This document shows, piece by piece, positions 43,249 through 51,297 of a stretch of DNA of 60,400 bases. The translations under genes were made by a program, and so were the position numbers. How positions within the stretch are numbered: the first letter of the stretch is position 1; the number at the start of each line of letters is the position of its first letter. Origin of the DNA: an uncultured Acidimicrobiales bacterium. Lineage in GTDB: Bacteria; Actinomycetota; Acidimicrobiia; Acidimicrobiales; SZUA-35. The stretch spans positions 1-60,400 of the forward strand of contig CALEWY010000024.1 of NCBI GenBank assembly GCA_937925335.1, given 5' to 3'. A model generated the notes under the pieces. The model had not been told where the DNA came from and made no database searches. It saw only the letters and a program-made list of their open reading frames with translations.

Positions 43249-43345
43249 GGCTCCCCTGCCTCCGTCCGGAGCGGTCCGGCCCCCAATCACGATGCCCGTC
43301 ACCGCTCCCACCGCTTTGAACGGGCCGCTGACCTTCCTTCTTGGA

Positions 43346-43363
43346 CTACCCAATAGTAGGTAG
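43346..43363. promoter_or_regulatory. Inverted repeat over the crp-like gene promoter
   Basis: CTACC-caatagta-GGTAG sits next to TAGGGT (43361-43366), a possible -10 element, about 30 bases before the Crp/Fnr start. It may be an autoregulatory operator; the arms are only 5 bp. Confidence 0.35.
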
Positions 43364-43396
43364 GGTGCCTGTCGTGTTGACGGGTGCCAGAGCGAG

Positions 43397-44107
43397 ATGA
43401 GCAAAGCCGAACAGCAGCGCATTGACGCGCTCGTCGAGGCGGGGTTTGAGCTACCGAGCTCCAGCCTCGAATCGCTGGCCGCCATCGCCCGGGAACGAAC
43501 CGTCGACAAAGGCGAGTACCTCTTTCACAAGGGCGATCCGAGCACCGCACTACTCGTCATCACCGAGGGCACGCTCCAAGCCGTTTCGACCAGCTACGAG
43601 GGCCAAGACCTCGTGTTTGGTGAGTTCGGACCTGGCGGCGTGATCGGCGAGCTCACGGTGATCGACGCCGCGCCGCGATCTGCTTCCATTCGGGCCGTCG
43701 TCAAGTCTGCGCTGCTCACGATCGGCCGCGACGAGTTCCTCGCCGCCGCCCGCCAAGATCCGGAGTTAGGACTCGGCCTCGCGCTGATCTGTGCGAAGCG
43801 GGCCCGGCGACTCTCGACGTGGGCAGAAGGTGCGTCGTTCGCCGACACCGTCGGACGGCTCGCCGCGGTGCTCGTTGAACTGACCGAAGCAGCACAAGGT
43901 GGCGACGCCACAAGCGCCGAGTCGACGACGCCCGCGCTGGTCAAGCTGAAGCTGACGCAGCAATCGTTGGCTGACCAGCTCGGCGTCACCCGCGAATCAA
44001 CCAACAAAGCGCTCCGATCGCTCGAAAGCGAAGGACTCGTCGCCCTCGGACGCGGGTCGGTCACCGTCACCGACCTCGACGAATTGCAGTGGCGCGTTCC
44101 CGGCTGA
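43397..44107 (+). CDS. Crp/Fnr-family transcriptional regulator
   Basis: 236 aa. The N-terminal cyclic-nucleotide-binding fold is seen in EYLFHKGDPSTALLVITEGTLQ and GPGGVIGELTVIDAAPRSASI (residues about 76-96). The latter is the phosphate-binding cassette position, but GE-L-x(n)-RSA lets either cAMP or no ligand be possible. No Fnr-type cysteines are present. The C-terminal winged helix contains LTQQSLADQLGVTRESTNKALRSLESEGLV (residues about 190-219). Targets unknown. A minus-strand terminator lies downstream. Confidence 0.9.
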   Translation: MSKAEQQRIDALVEAGFELPSSSLESLAAIARERTVDKGEYLFHKGDPSTALLVITEGTLQAVSTSYEGQDLVFGEFGPGGVIGELTVIDAAPRSASIRAVVKSALLTIGRDEFLAAARQDPELGLGLALICAKRARRLSTWAEGASFADTVGRLAAVLVELTEAAQGGDATSAESTTPALVKLKLTQQSLADQLGVTRESTNKALRSLESEGLVALGRGSVTVTDLDELQWRVPG

Positions 44108-44190
44108 GTGAACCACCAGCCACAACCCGGCTGGCCCGTCCCGACAGATGCCCACGAGCCGTCCCGATCGTCTGAGGCCAAAAACCACAA

Positions 44191-44220
44191 CAGCGCCTCG
44201 ACCGACTGGTCGTGGCGCTG
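44191..44220 (-). terminator. Intrinsic terminator of the SH3-like lipoprotein gene
   Basis: Arms cagcgcctcgacc and ggtcgtggcgctg pair over 12 of 13 positions with a 4-nt loop. On the minus strand the hairpin is followed by ttgtggttttt. Confidence 0.75.
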
Positions 44221-44318
44221 CGGTGGCTGGCTGATGTGGTTGGCGAGGCTTGCTCGCTGCGAAGAAGTCTGTGGACTGTTTTCTCGGGTGAGAGCGATGC
44301 TCATCGTGTGCGTTCGAC

Positions 44319-45254
44319 TCAGTCGCCCGTCCCGCCCTGAAGGAGAAGCTCGTTGCAGTAGAGGGCTTCGACACCGTTCGTGGTGTTGAAGTCGGTGCAG
44401 GTGGCGTCGAGGGTTTCAAACGAAGCGCCGCTGATGGTGGTTCCGAGACCGAAGTTGTTCTCGCCGAAGCCGATGGCTGCGAGAACTTCACAGGAGTCGA
44501 GGCTGCCCTGGTAGACACAGCCGACCTGGGCCCAAGCGATTTGGTCATCGCTCACGAAGTCGACGACGAGATCAACACCACCGTTGAAGGTTCGGGTGAC
44601 TCCGATACACGAGCCGTCACCGATGATGGCGCAGTCGACGTGCACGTCGACCTCTTCACCGTGGAAGTCCGCCAGCTCGACGAGGTAGTTGGCGTGTGAC
44701 CATCCGACGGTGGAGTAGTCAGCGCTCCACACGGCCCACCACACACCGGAGCCGGGCACGAAGGCGCAGCCACCGAAGTCTGCTCCGAAAGCAATCTCTC
44801 GCAGCTCGTAGGCCTTGATGTGATCGATCGCAGCGTTGGAGGTTCCTGGACCTTGACGGACGTTGAGGTCAGACACGGCCGAGACGAACAGCTCAAGCGG
44901 ACGCTCGTGGTCTTCGCAAGCGAGCGGCGTGACGGGCTTCGGTGCAGGCTTCGGTGCGGGCTTCGGTGCGGGAGCCGGGCTGTTTTCGGTCATTCCGGCA
45001 TTCTGGGTTTCGCCGCCGTTCTGAGCGGGTGCGGGAACCTCACGGTTCTGGCTGTTGGCGATTGATTGCAGGCCCTGCTCGACGGTGGTGGTGTCGATTC
45101 CGGGGGCGGTTGCCACCTCGGGGCCAGCGGCGGTTTCGGTTGCGTTGGGGTTCACCGAGCATGCGGCGAGGGCAAGTGCGAGTCCCGCTCCGATGGCGAC
45201 TCGGCGGGCGATGGTGGTGATCTTGTTGGCTTCGGTGGTGCGCTTCGTGGTCAT
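44319..45254 (-). CDS. Lipoprotein with SH3-like domain
   Basis: 311 aa from the ATG at 45254, with aaaggac upstream. The lipobox is LALAACSVN. A linker with PAPKPAPKPAPKP (three 12-bp DNA units) leads to an SH3b-like region with SDLNVRQGPGTSNAAIDHIK and GWSHANYLVEL. The C-terminal 110 residues are Cys-containing and beta-rich. SH3b domains usually bind cell-wall peptides, so a wall-associated role is likely. The gene ends at a strong terminator. Confidence 0.83.
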   Translation of the reverse strand: MTTKRTTEANKITTIARRVAIGAGLALALAACSVNPNATETAAGPEVATAPGIDTTTVEQGLQSIANSQNREVPAPAQNGGETQNAGMTENSPAPAPKPAPKPAPKPVTPLACEDHERPLELFVSAVSDLNVRQGPGTSNAAIDHIKAYELREIAFGADFGGCAFVPGSGVWWAVWSADYSTVGWSHANYLVELADFHGEEVDVHVDCAIIGDGSCIGVTRTFNGGVDLVVDFVSDDQIAWAQVGCVYQGSLDSCEVLAAIGFGENNFGLGTTISGASFETLDATCTDFNTTNGVEALYCNELLLQGGTGD

Positions 45255-45407
45255 CGGTCTGTCCTTTGTGTTGTTTCGCTGCGACGAGTTCGCAACGACA
45301 AGGGACACGATGAAGCACCTCTGGCGTTTCTTCTGTGAGGTGGTTCACACGACGGGAAGTTTCTTTGGAAGCCTCGCTTCAGCCAATTGCAAAGCCATCG
45401 CCTTGGC

Positions 45408-46049
45408 CTACGAGGCACGCTCCAGAACCGCCCAAAACCCTTGGCCAGCTCTCGCCGATACTCCCGTCCACTTCCCCGGCAGGGCCTCGGCAACGTCGGC
45501 TGCCGGAAGGTGGATCGGCGTCTGGTCGCCGAGTGTGTTGACCCAGACGAGCTTTCCTCCTGGCGCCAACATCCGGTCCACCTCGCTGGGGAACAGCAAC
45601 ATGTTGATCATCAACACGGCATCGAAGCCGCCCGTGGCAAACGGGAGCATCGACGCGTCGGCCTGCACTCGAGGCGCCAACTCAGGCGGGGCATAACGAA
45701 GCATCTCGCGAGCCAGATCACAGCAGGTCAAGGAGGGAACGCGGCCGTCGAGCACCATCGCTCCAGCACCGGTTCCTGAGCCGACCTCGAGCCATCGTTC
45801 GCACGACTCGACGCCGCCACGATCGAGCGCATCAGCAACGGGAGCTGCCTTGAGCGGATCGACGTGATCCTCCGACCAGCCCGATGCCATCGAGTCGAAC
45901 AGTTCGGACATCTTGTCTGCCCGCTCCCCCGTCCACGCTGAGCCACCGTCGAAGGCCACCTGGCGCGTGACCTTGCGGATCGGGTGATCCGGTCCGGCAA
46001 ACGGCTCGGGATCGATGACGCCATCGGCATCGGGCAAGGTGGTGATCAT
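45408..46049 (-). CDS. Class I SAM-dependent methyltransferase
   Basis: 213 aa from the ATG at 46049, which has TACCGT six bases upstream; the longer open frame is not supported. Motif I is WLEVGSGTGAGAMVL, then CCDLAREMLRYAP, ADASMLPFATGGFDAVLMINMLLF (residues about 126-149) and LAPGGKLVWVNTLG. The substrate cannot be assigned. It is divergent from the DUF4032 gene with a short shared promoter region (46050-46166). Confidence 0.85.
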   Translation of the reverse strand: MITTLPDADGVIDPEPFAGPDHPIRKVTRQVAFDGGSAWTGERADKMSELFDSMASGWSEDHVDPLKAAPVADALDRGGVESCERWLEVGSGTGAGAMVLDGRVPSLTCCDLAREMLRYAPPELAPRVQADASMLPFATGGFDAVLMINMLLFPSEVDRMLAPGGKLVWVNTLGDQTPIHLPAADVAEALPGKWTGVSARAGQGFWAVLERAS

Positions 46050-46055
46050 CCGGTC

Positions 46056-46061
46056 ACGGTA
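46056..46061 (-). promoter_or_regulatory. -10 element TACCGT of the leaderless methyltransferase gene
   Basis: The hexamer lies six bases before the ATG at 46049. No ribosome site is seen. Confidence 0.45.
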
Positions 46062-46153
46062 GTGCCATGGCCAGGATGGATGAAGCGAGCGGCTGTTGTG
46101 CTCGGTCGGCCGTTCGGGCAAGAGTCACGCCCGCGACGTGGTGACACCAGAGA

Positions 46154-46159
46154 TAGCTT
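46154..46159 (+). promoter_or_regulatory. -10 element TAGCTT of the leaderless DUF4032 gene
   Basis: The hexamer is seven bases before the GTG at 46167 and supports that start over an open extension of 61 codons. Confidence 0.5.
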
Positions 46160-46166
46160 CGGCGTC

Positions 46167-47417
46167 GTGGTTGCACTCACGCTCAAGACCTCGACGACGC
46201 CCGAGCCAGACTTCCTTCGGCTGCCCTGGTCGACCCCGTTGGAGGCATGGCCCGACGAGCTTGCGGTCCGCCTGCCTCGCGGACGTCATCGCCACGTCGT
46301 TCGATTCATCGAACACGAGAGTTCGTTCTTTGCGTGCAAGGAGATCTCCGCCGAACTTGCCCACCGCGAGTACCGACTGCTCGAACACCTCAAGGAGGTG
46401 GGCTTGCCGGTCGTCGATCTCGTCGGTGTTGCGGATCAACGAACCGACGAGGACGGCAACGAACTCGATGCGGTGCTCATCACTCGCCACCTCACGTATT
46501 CACTTCCCTACCTGCACCTCTTCGCCGGCCAGAGCGGCGACGCTCAGCTGCACGATCGCCTCGTCGACGCACTGGCAATCCTGCTCGCCCGAATCCACCT
46601 CATCGGTTTCTATTGGGGCGACTGTTCACTCGGCAACGCGCTGTTCCGCCGTGATGCCGGGGCGCTGATCGCCTACATCGTCGACGTTGAGACTGGTGAG
46701 CTTCACAATCGACTCTCGGATGGGCAGCGCCAACACGACCTCACGATCGCGACCGAGAACATCGTGGGCGGTCTTTTCGAGCTCGAGGCGATGGGCAAGC
46801 TCGATCCAGCCACCGATCCGATCGAGGTCGTCGAGCGGCTCCAGATTCGCTACGACGCGCTGTGGAACGAACTCACCGGCACCGACGAACTCAATCCTGA
46901 CGAGTTGTGGCGAATTCGAGAGCGACTCCGGCGACTCAATGACCTTGGTTTCGACACCGGCGAAGTCGAAATCGTTGAGCGCGATAACGGCTCGCGAGTG
47001 ATGTTCCGACCGCGCATCGTTGAGGAGGGGCACCATCGCCGCCAGCTCGAACAACTGACTGGAATCGATGCGGAGGAGAACCAAGCGCGCCGTCTGTTGT
47101 CAGCGATGCGTTCGTTCGGAGCGTGGGCCTCGCGAGAGGCAGGCAGGGAGATGCCCGAGGCCGTCGTGGCCTACCGCTGGCTGACCGAGAACTACGAACC
47201 GACGATCGCGTCAGTGCCGGAAGGGCTTCGGGGCAAGCTCGTCGATGCCGAGATCTACCACCAGGTGCTCGACCATCTGTGGTTCCTTTCGGAGAAGGCA
47301 GGCAACGACGTTGGCCTCGAAGTCGCGACGCAGAACTACGTCGAGACGGTGTTGTCGGTGCAGCCTGATGAGCGGGTCGTCATCGATACCGCCAACGCCG
47401 TCGAACCGACGGACTAA
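46167..47417 (+). CDS. DUF4032 protein with kinase-like motif
   Basis: 416 aa from the GTG at 46167. The N-terminal half has a lipopolysaccharide-kinase-like fold: FACKEISAELAHREYRLLEHL resembles a kinase lysine and glutamate pair, and FYWGDCSLGNALFRRDAGAL with IVDVETGEL resembles the catalytic and metal-binding loops. The C-terminal half is the helical DUF4032 region with VVAYRWLTENYEP and DAEIYHQVLDHLWFLSE. The family is common in actinobacteria; substrate and function are not known. Confidence 0.87.
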   Translation: MVALTLKTSTTPEPDFLRLPWSTPLEAWPDELAVRLPRGRHRHVVRFIEHESSFFACKEISAELAHREYRLLEHLKEVGLPVVDLVGVADQRTDEDGNELDAVLITRHLTYSLPYLHLFAGQSGDAQLHDRLVDALAILLARIHLIGFYWGDCSLGNALFRRDAGALIAYIVDVETGELHNRLSDGQRQHDLTIATENIVGGLFELEAMGKLDPATDPIEVVERLQIRYDALWNELTGTDELNPDELWRIRERLRRLNDLGFDTGEVEIVERDNGSRVMFRPRIVEEGHHRRQLEQLTGIDAEENQARRLLSAMRSFGAWASREAGREMPEAVVAYRWLTENYEPTIASVPEGLRGKLVDAEIYHQVLDHLWFLSEKAGNDVGLEVATQNYVETVLSVQPDERVVIDTANAVEPTD

Positions 47418-47449
47418 CTCGCGAAGGCAACTCGTCGAGCCCAGCGTCT

Positions 47450-47582
47450 GAACTCAGCGCTTCGGCCCAGTCCACGAACGCAGCCGTCGCGCCGCCTTCG
47501 AACTCAGTCGATGAACTCAGCGCTTGAACCGAGTCGTTGAACTCAACCCTTGAACCGAGGCGTCGAACTCAGCTCGTGAACC
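47450..47582. repeat. Degenerate 13-bp tandem repeats between convergent genes
   Basis: From 47500 there are six consecutive 13-bp units of the form gaactcagNNNtt or gaaccgagNcgtt, and about four more diverged units upstream from 47450. The array overlaps the stop codon of the minus-strand hydrolase. The period is not a multiple of three. Confidence 0.8.
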
Positions 47583-48480
47583 AGGTATCGACGTCCGCCG
47601 CCAGGCCGATCGGGTCTTGCAGTGGGCCGAAGTGATTCAAGTCGTCGTAGTACGCAAAGGAGATGTTGTCGTACGCCTCGGCTGCCTTGCTCGCCATTTC
47701 CGCGGGTGCTTCGCCATCACCGCTCCCCGCGACGAGATACGGAATCGTGAGTTCGCCAAGACGTTCGAACGCTCCACACAGGGCGTTCGAGAACACCTGC
47801 GCTTCGTTCGCTGGCCTGCATCGAAGCGTGACCGAACCGTCCTCAAGCTCGCGAAAGCCGTAGTCGACATAGGCCCGAAGCGCGTCTTGATCGATGAGCG
47901 AGAAGGGAGGCCGGCTGGCGTAACGCTCGAAGACAACGTCTGCCGAGTCGAACGTGTCACGACGCTTGAGCGCCATCTCAACCATGAACGACTCGTGCGG
48001 TTCAGGCTGGTTGCCACGGCCTCCCCGTCCTTGCGCCATCGACTCTTCACTGATGGGGAACAAGATCGGCTCAAAGGCCCACATCTTCGTGAAGGTCCCT
48101 GGGTTGTCGAGCTCGGCAATGGCGATCGCACAACCACCCATCGAATGGCCGGCGGCATACCGAGGCCCGGTCGCGTCGACGGACTTGACCACTGCAGAGA
48201 CGTCTTCCCCGATCCCCCACCAGTCGAGCGACACGCCGTCTGGCAGGTCGGTTTGGCCGTGGCCTCGCAGGTCAAACGCAATGCACCGGTAGCGATCGGT
48301 CAGTTGCCGAGCCAGCGGAATCCAGACGCCACCACAAAAGCCGGTGGCGTGGCTGAAGAAGATGATCGGCGTGTCGGCCGTTGCATCAGCCGGACCGCCG
48401 AGGTCATATGTGGCGACCTGAACACCCTCGGTCGAGGGAACAAACGTTGGCTGAATGAGGGGTACGGACACGGCGAACAT
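47569..48480 (-). CDS. Alpha/beta hydrolase
   Basis: About 303 aa from the ATG at 48480; other starts at 48501 or the nearby GTG are possible. It has the core fold order: IIFFSHATGFCGGVW oxyanion-hole region, IAFDLRGHGQTDLPD, the nucleophile elbow AAGHSMGGCA with serine, and a late LNHFGPLQDP histidine region. Substrate unknown. It lies 35 bp after the methyltransferase on the same strand and probably shares its transcript. The last codons are formed by the 13-bp repeat array. Confidence 0.88.
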   Translation of the reverse strand: MFAVSVPLIQPTFVPSTEGVQVATYDLGGPADATADTPIIFFSHATGFCGGVWIPLARQLTDRYRCIAFDLRGHGQTDLPDGVSLDWWGIGEDVSAVVKSVDATGPRYAAGHSMGGCAIAIAELDNPGTFTKMWAFEPILFPISEESMAQGRGGRGNQPEPHESFMVEMALKRRDTFDSADVVFERYASRPPFSLIDQDALRAYVDYGFRELEDGSVTLRCRPANEAQVFSNALCGAFERLGELTIPYLVAGSGDGEAPAEMASKAAEAYDNISFAYYDDLNHFGPLQDPIGLAADVDTWFTS

Positions 48481-48515
48481 CCTGCCAGTCGAGCCCGCCA
48501 AAGAGCCAGTTTCAG

Positions 48516-49241
48516 CTATTCAGCCTTTTGAGCCAACGCAAGAAGACCAGTGCCGCTGTTCGGAAAGAGCTTCTGAATGTGGCGAAACGGGAGCGATCCG
48601 TATTCGATCAGCTTGCCCTGGCCCGATGGCTGGACAACACGACCACTCGCCAGCGACCGGTCTTCCTTCGAACGCTCGGCATCGTCGTTCCAGCGACGAG
48701 CCATGCGATTCTTGACAAACTCGCTCGCAAAGCCCATCGGGGCACCGTTCACCGACATCGATTCGAGCCGAAGGCCGCAGTCGGTGAGCAACGCCTGAAG
48801 ATGTTCCGGGTCATACCGGCGGTAGTGACCAACGGCGTCGTCGAACGGACCAAAACGGCTCTGGAACGCAGGAACCGACACCATCACATAACCACCGGGC
48901 TGCACCACCCGGAGCCACTCCATGAGAGCGGTTCGGTCGTCTTCGATGTGCTCGAGCACCTCGAACGCACAGAGCAAGTCGAACGATTCGTCGTCGAGCT
49001 CATCGAGCGAGCCAATGACTTCGCCGCTTTCGACAACTGCGGCGGCGATCTCTCGTGATTCTGGATCGGGTTCGACACCGACGAAACGATCTACCTTCGA
49101 CGACATCCGAGCGCTCATCGCACCTTTGCCAATCCCAAGCTCAACGATGGATGTCGGCGCGATGTCGTCGATATGAGCCATGACGATGTCGTGGCGCATC
49201 CAGGTGCCGAATGCCAGCGGTGGAAGCGTTGTTGTTGTCAT
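48516..49241 (-). CDS. Class I SAM-dependent methyltransferase
   Basis: 241 aa. Motif I is SIVELGIGKGAMSARM, then FVGVEPDPESREIA, LLCAFEVLEHIEDD and VQPGGYVMVSVPAF, the pattern of methyltransferases in polysaccharide or lipid gene clusters. The ATG overlaps the stop of the upstream flippase-like gene (ATGA), suggesting that the two act on the same surface glycoconjugate, which is inference. Confidence 0.85.
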   Translation of the reverse strand: MTTTTLPPLAFGTWMRHDIVMAHIDDIAPTSIVELGIGKGAMSARMSSKVDRFVGVEPDPESREIAAAVVESGEVIGSLDELDDESFDLLCAFEVLEHIEDDRTALMEWLRVVQPGGYVMVSVPAFQSRFGPFDDAVGHYRRYDPEHLQALLTDCGLRLESMSVNGAPMGFASEFVKNRMARRWNDDAERSKEDRSLASGRVVQPSGQGKLIEYGSLPFRHIQKLFPNSGTGLLALAQKAE

Positions 49242-50521
49242 GCGCTCAATCCTTCAGGTGTGTCCGAATGCGCTCGTTCTGATTGCGCCGGTTCTGTCAT
49301 CCGATCGGCTGGAACGGCAGGCAGATGAGGGAGTTCGTCGATGGCACGGAGGAGTGCGGCAATCGTGATCACAGAGCCGAGGGCTCCGGCGATCGCCATG
49401 AAGGTGCCGGCTCCGGTTGCTCCACCAAAGATCGACCCAATGGTTCCGGCGAGCGACATGGCGATGAGCGAGCCGACTCGATAGCGGAATCCGCTCTTCG
49501 AATCGCCGATGACTCGGAAGATCGCCGACGCGACGCTGACTACGGCGACACCGCTCACCGAGAGGGCGAGTGGGATGGCCGCATCGCGACTTGTTGCCCA
49601 CGACACTCCAAGCAGCAACTCGCCAATCACGTTTGGAGTTAACGCCAAAGCACCGGCGAGCCCGACGCCTGCGACAGCACCAACAGCGCTGAGGGTCAGG
49701 AGACGAGTGCGGACAGCTCTCGGATCGATATCGCCACGTCCGGCGGCCAACGCCACCGTGACCAAGCCCGCCATGACAACCATCGGCGGCCCGACCAGAA
49801 CTGCGGCGCCGCGGTACGCACCCATTTCGTCGAGGCCAGAGGTGAGGCCGACGGCCAAGAGCACGAACTGCAGCGAGCCGGTAAAGAGCACGAATTCCGC
49901 TGCAAACCGAGTGCCCTCAGACTTGTTGAGGCGAAGCCACTCCAGCCCGCCATCCAACCGCGGGCGACCGAGCATGAACCACCCAACGACGAGCGAGGGA
50001 AGGCTTGCGGCGCTCCAACCGAGCACCACGTGAGCCGTCTGGTCTGCGAGAACAAAGCCGATCGGCATGAGCGCGAGCCAACCGAGATCAAGCAGAAGGG
50101 CGCGGTGTGGTTGCCCTCGCCCGATCAGGCCGTAGCGAACACCGTCGTGGGCAGCCAGAAACGGCATCGAGACGGCGAAGGCAAGCATGATCGGCGCAGT
50201 CGTGTCGTCGACCAGGGCGGTCGCTCCGAGGCCGACGACGAGCACGACGAGGCCCACCATCGAACTCGATGAGATCACTCGACCGACAGGGATGTTCATC
50301 TTGTGCTCTGCGAGCAGGAACGACTCTGATGAGTAGGCCCGCCAGATTCCGTAGCCGAACACGAAGAGTGCGAATGCAAGGGCGTAGCGGGCGTAGTCCT
50401 CGGTGCTCACTCGGTTGGCGACCGCAACGCTGAGCACGAAGTTCGACGCAGACGAAACCGCCGAATCGATGACGGTGACCGCTGACCGTGTGGCCTCGGC
50501 GGGAAGCCGACGTGCGCGCAT
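49238..50521 (-). CDS. Multi-span membrane protein, flippase-like (Wzx/MATE type)
   Basis: 427 aa with about twelve hydrophobic helices and short loops. The N-terminus SAVTVIDSAVSSASNFVLSVAVANRVSTEDYARYALAFALF (residues about 13-54) is the pattern of the polysaccharide-biosynthesis oligosaccharide flippase family. A disordered C-terminal tail follows. It likely moves a lipid-linked sugar across the membrane. It is coupled to the downstream methyltransferase (ATGA). Confidence 0.75.
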   Translation of the reverse strand: MRARRLPAEATRSAVTVIDSAVSSASNFVLSVAVANRVSTEDYARYALAFALFVFGYGIWRAYSSESFLLAEHKMNIPVGRVISSSSMVGLVVLVVGLGATALVDDTTAPIMLAFAVSMPFLAAHDGVRYGLIGRGQPHRALLLDLGWLALMPIGFVLADQTAHVVLGWSAASLPSLVVGWFMLGRPRLDGGLEWLRLNKSEGTRFAAEFVLFTGSLQFVLLAVGLTSGLDEMGAYRGAAVLVGPPMVVMAGLVTVALAAGRGDIDPRAVRTRLLTLSAVGAVAGVGLAGALALTPNVIGELLLGVSWATSRDAAIPLALSVSGVAVVSVASAIFRVIGDSKSGFRYRVGSLIAMSLAGTIGSIFGGATGAGTFMAIAGALGSVITIAALLRAIDELPHLPAVPADRMTEPAQSERAHSDTPEGLSA

Positions 50522-50617
50522 CAGACGATCACACCGCCCCAGGGCGCGTCACGACGAAGAAGGCCATGGGTACCCATCGGCAGAAACGGTCGAGGAGTGA
50601 GATAGCGAGCGATTCGC

Positions 50618-51232
50618 TCAGACCACGTCCGACGCTGACAGTTGCTCGGCATTCGACGCTGCGTAGAGCGGCACATCCTCTTTGAATCGAATGACTGTTA
50701 CAACGGCAGCAGCGACTGGGACGATCGAGAACCAGCCGGCGAGGACCATGAGCGCAGCGATGAGGATCGAGCCGGGAATCGCAATGAATGCTGGGTTCCA
50801 CGGCTCATCGTCCGTGGCGATCAGCGCCTTCGGGCGGGCACTCGGGATGAACGAAACAGAAACCGCTGACCCGACAGGGCTTCGCTGACGAGACCCGCTC
50901 CTCGACGTGAACCGGTAGTGCTCACCACCATCGCTGAACTCGATGATGTCGTAGAACATCTCACGGAGGCCACCGGACTGCTTGCTCGAGAGCCGACGGC
51001 GGTGGTCGACGACCACGCCTTCGACCAACCGGTCACACGGAGCTGAGTTTTGAGCGAACGACGATGCAGCAACGATGAGCGTCAGAGCGCTCAAACCAAA
51101 GGCCAGTCCGGCACCGGCGCCGAGGGCCGCGTTGATGATCGTCAACGCCACGACTCCAATGATGGCAACGGTCGGACCCATCGGATCCGCCGCACTCGTT
51201 GACGGCGACTCCGTCAGCATCATCTCAGCCAC
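50618..51232 (-). CDS. DUF3592-like membrane protein
   Basis: 204 aa from a GTG. A pair of N-terminal helices (VAIIGVVALTIINAALGAGAG and LAFGLSALTLIVAASSF) is followed by an extracytoplasmic beta domain with VVVDHRRR, IIEFSDGGEHYRFTSRSGS and VGSAVSVSFIPSARPKALI, the DUF3592 pattern. A final pair of helices closes the protein. Function of the family is unknown. Confidence 0.7.
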   Translation of the reverse strand: MAEMMLTESPSTSAADPMGPTVAIIGVVALTIINAALGAGAGLAFGLSALTLIVAASSFAQNSAPCDRLVEGVVVDHRRRLSSKQSGGLREMFYDIIEFSDGGEHYRFTSRSGSRQRSPVGSAVSVSFIPSARPKALIATDDEPWNPAFIAIPGSILIAALMVLAGWFSIVPVAAAVVTVIRFKEDVPLYAASNAEQLSASDVV

Positions 51233-51297
51233 GAGATGAGTTATCGGCTGATTTGGTCGACCACCTGAAGCCTTGTTTCAGAGCCGAATCGAGAGGA

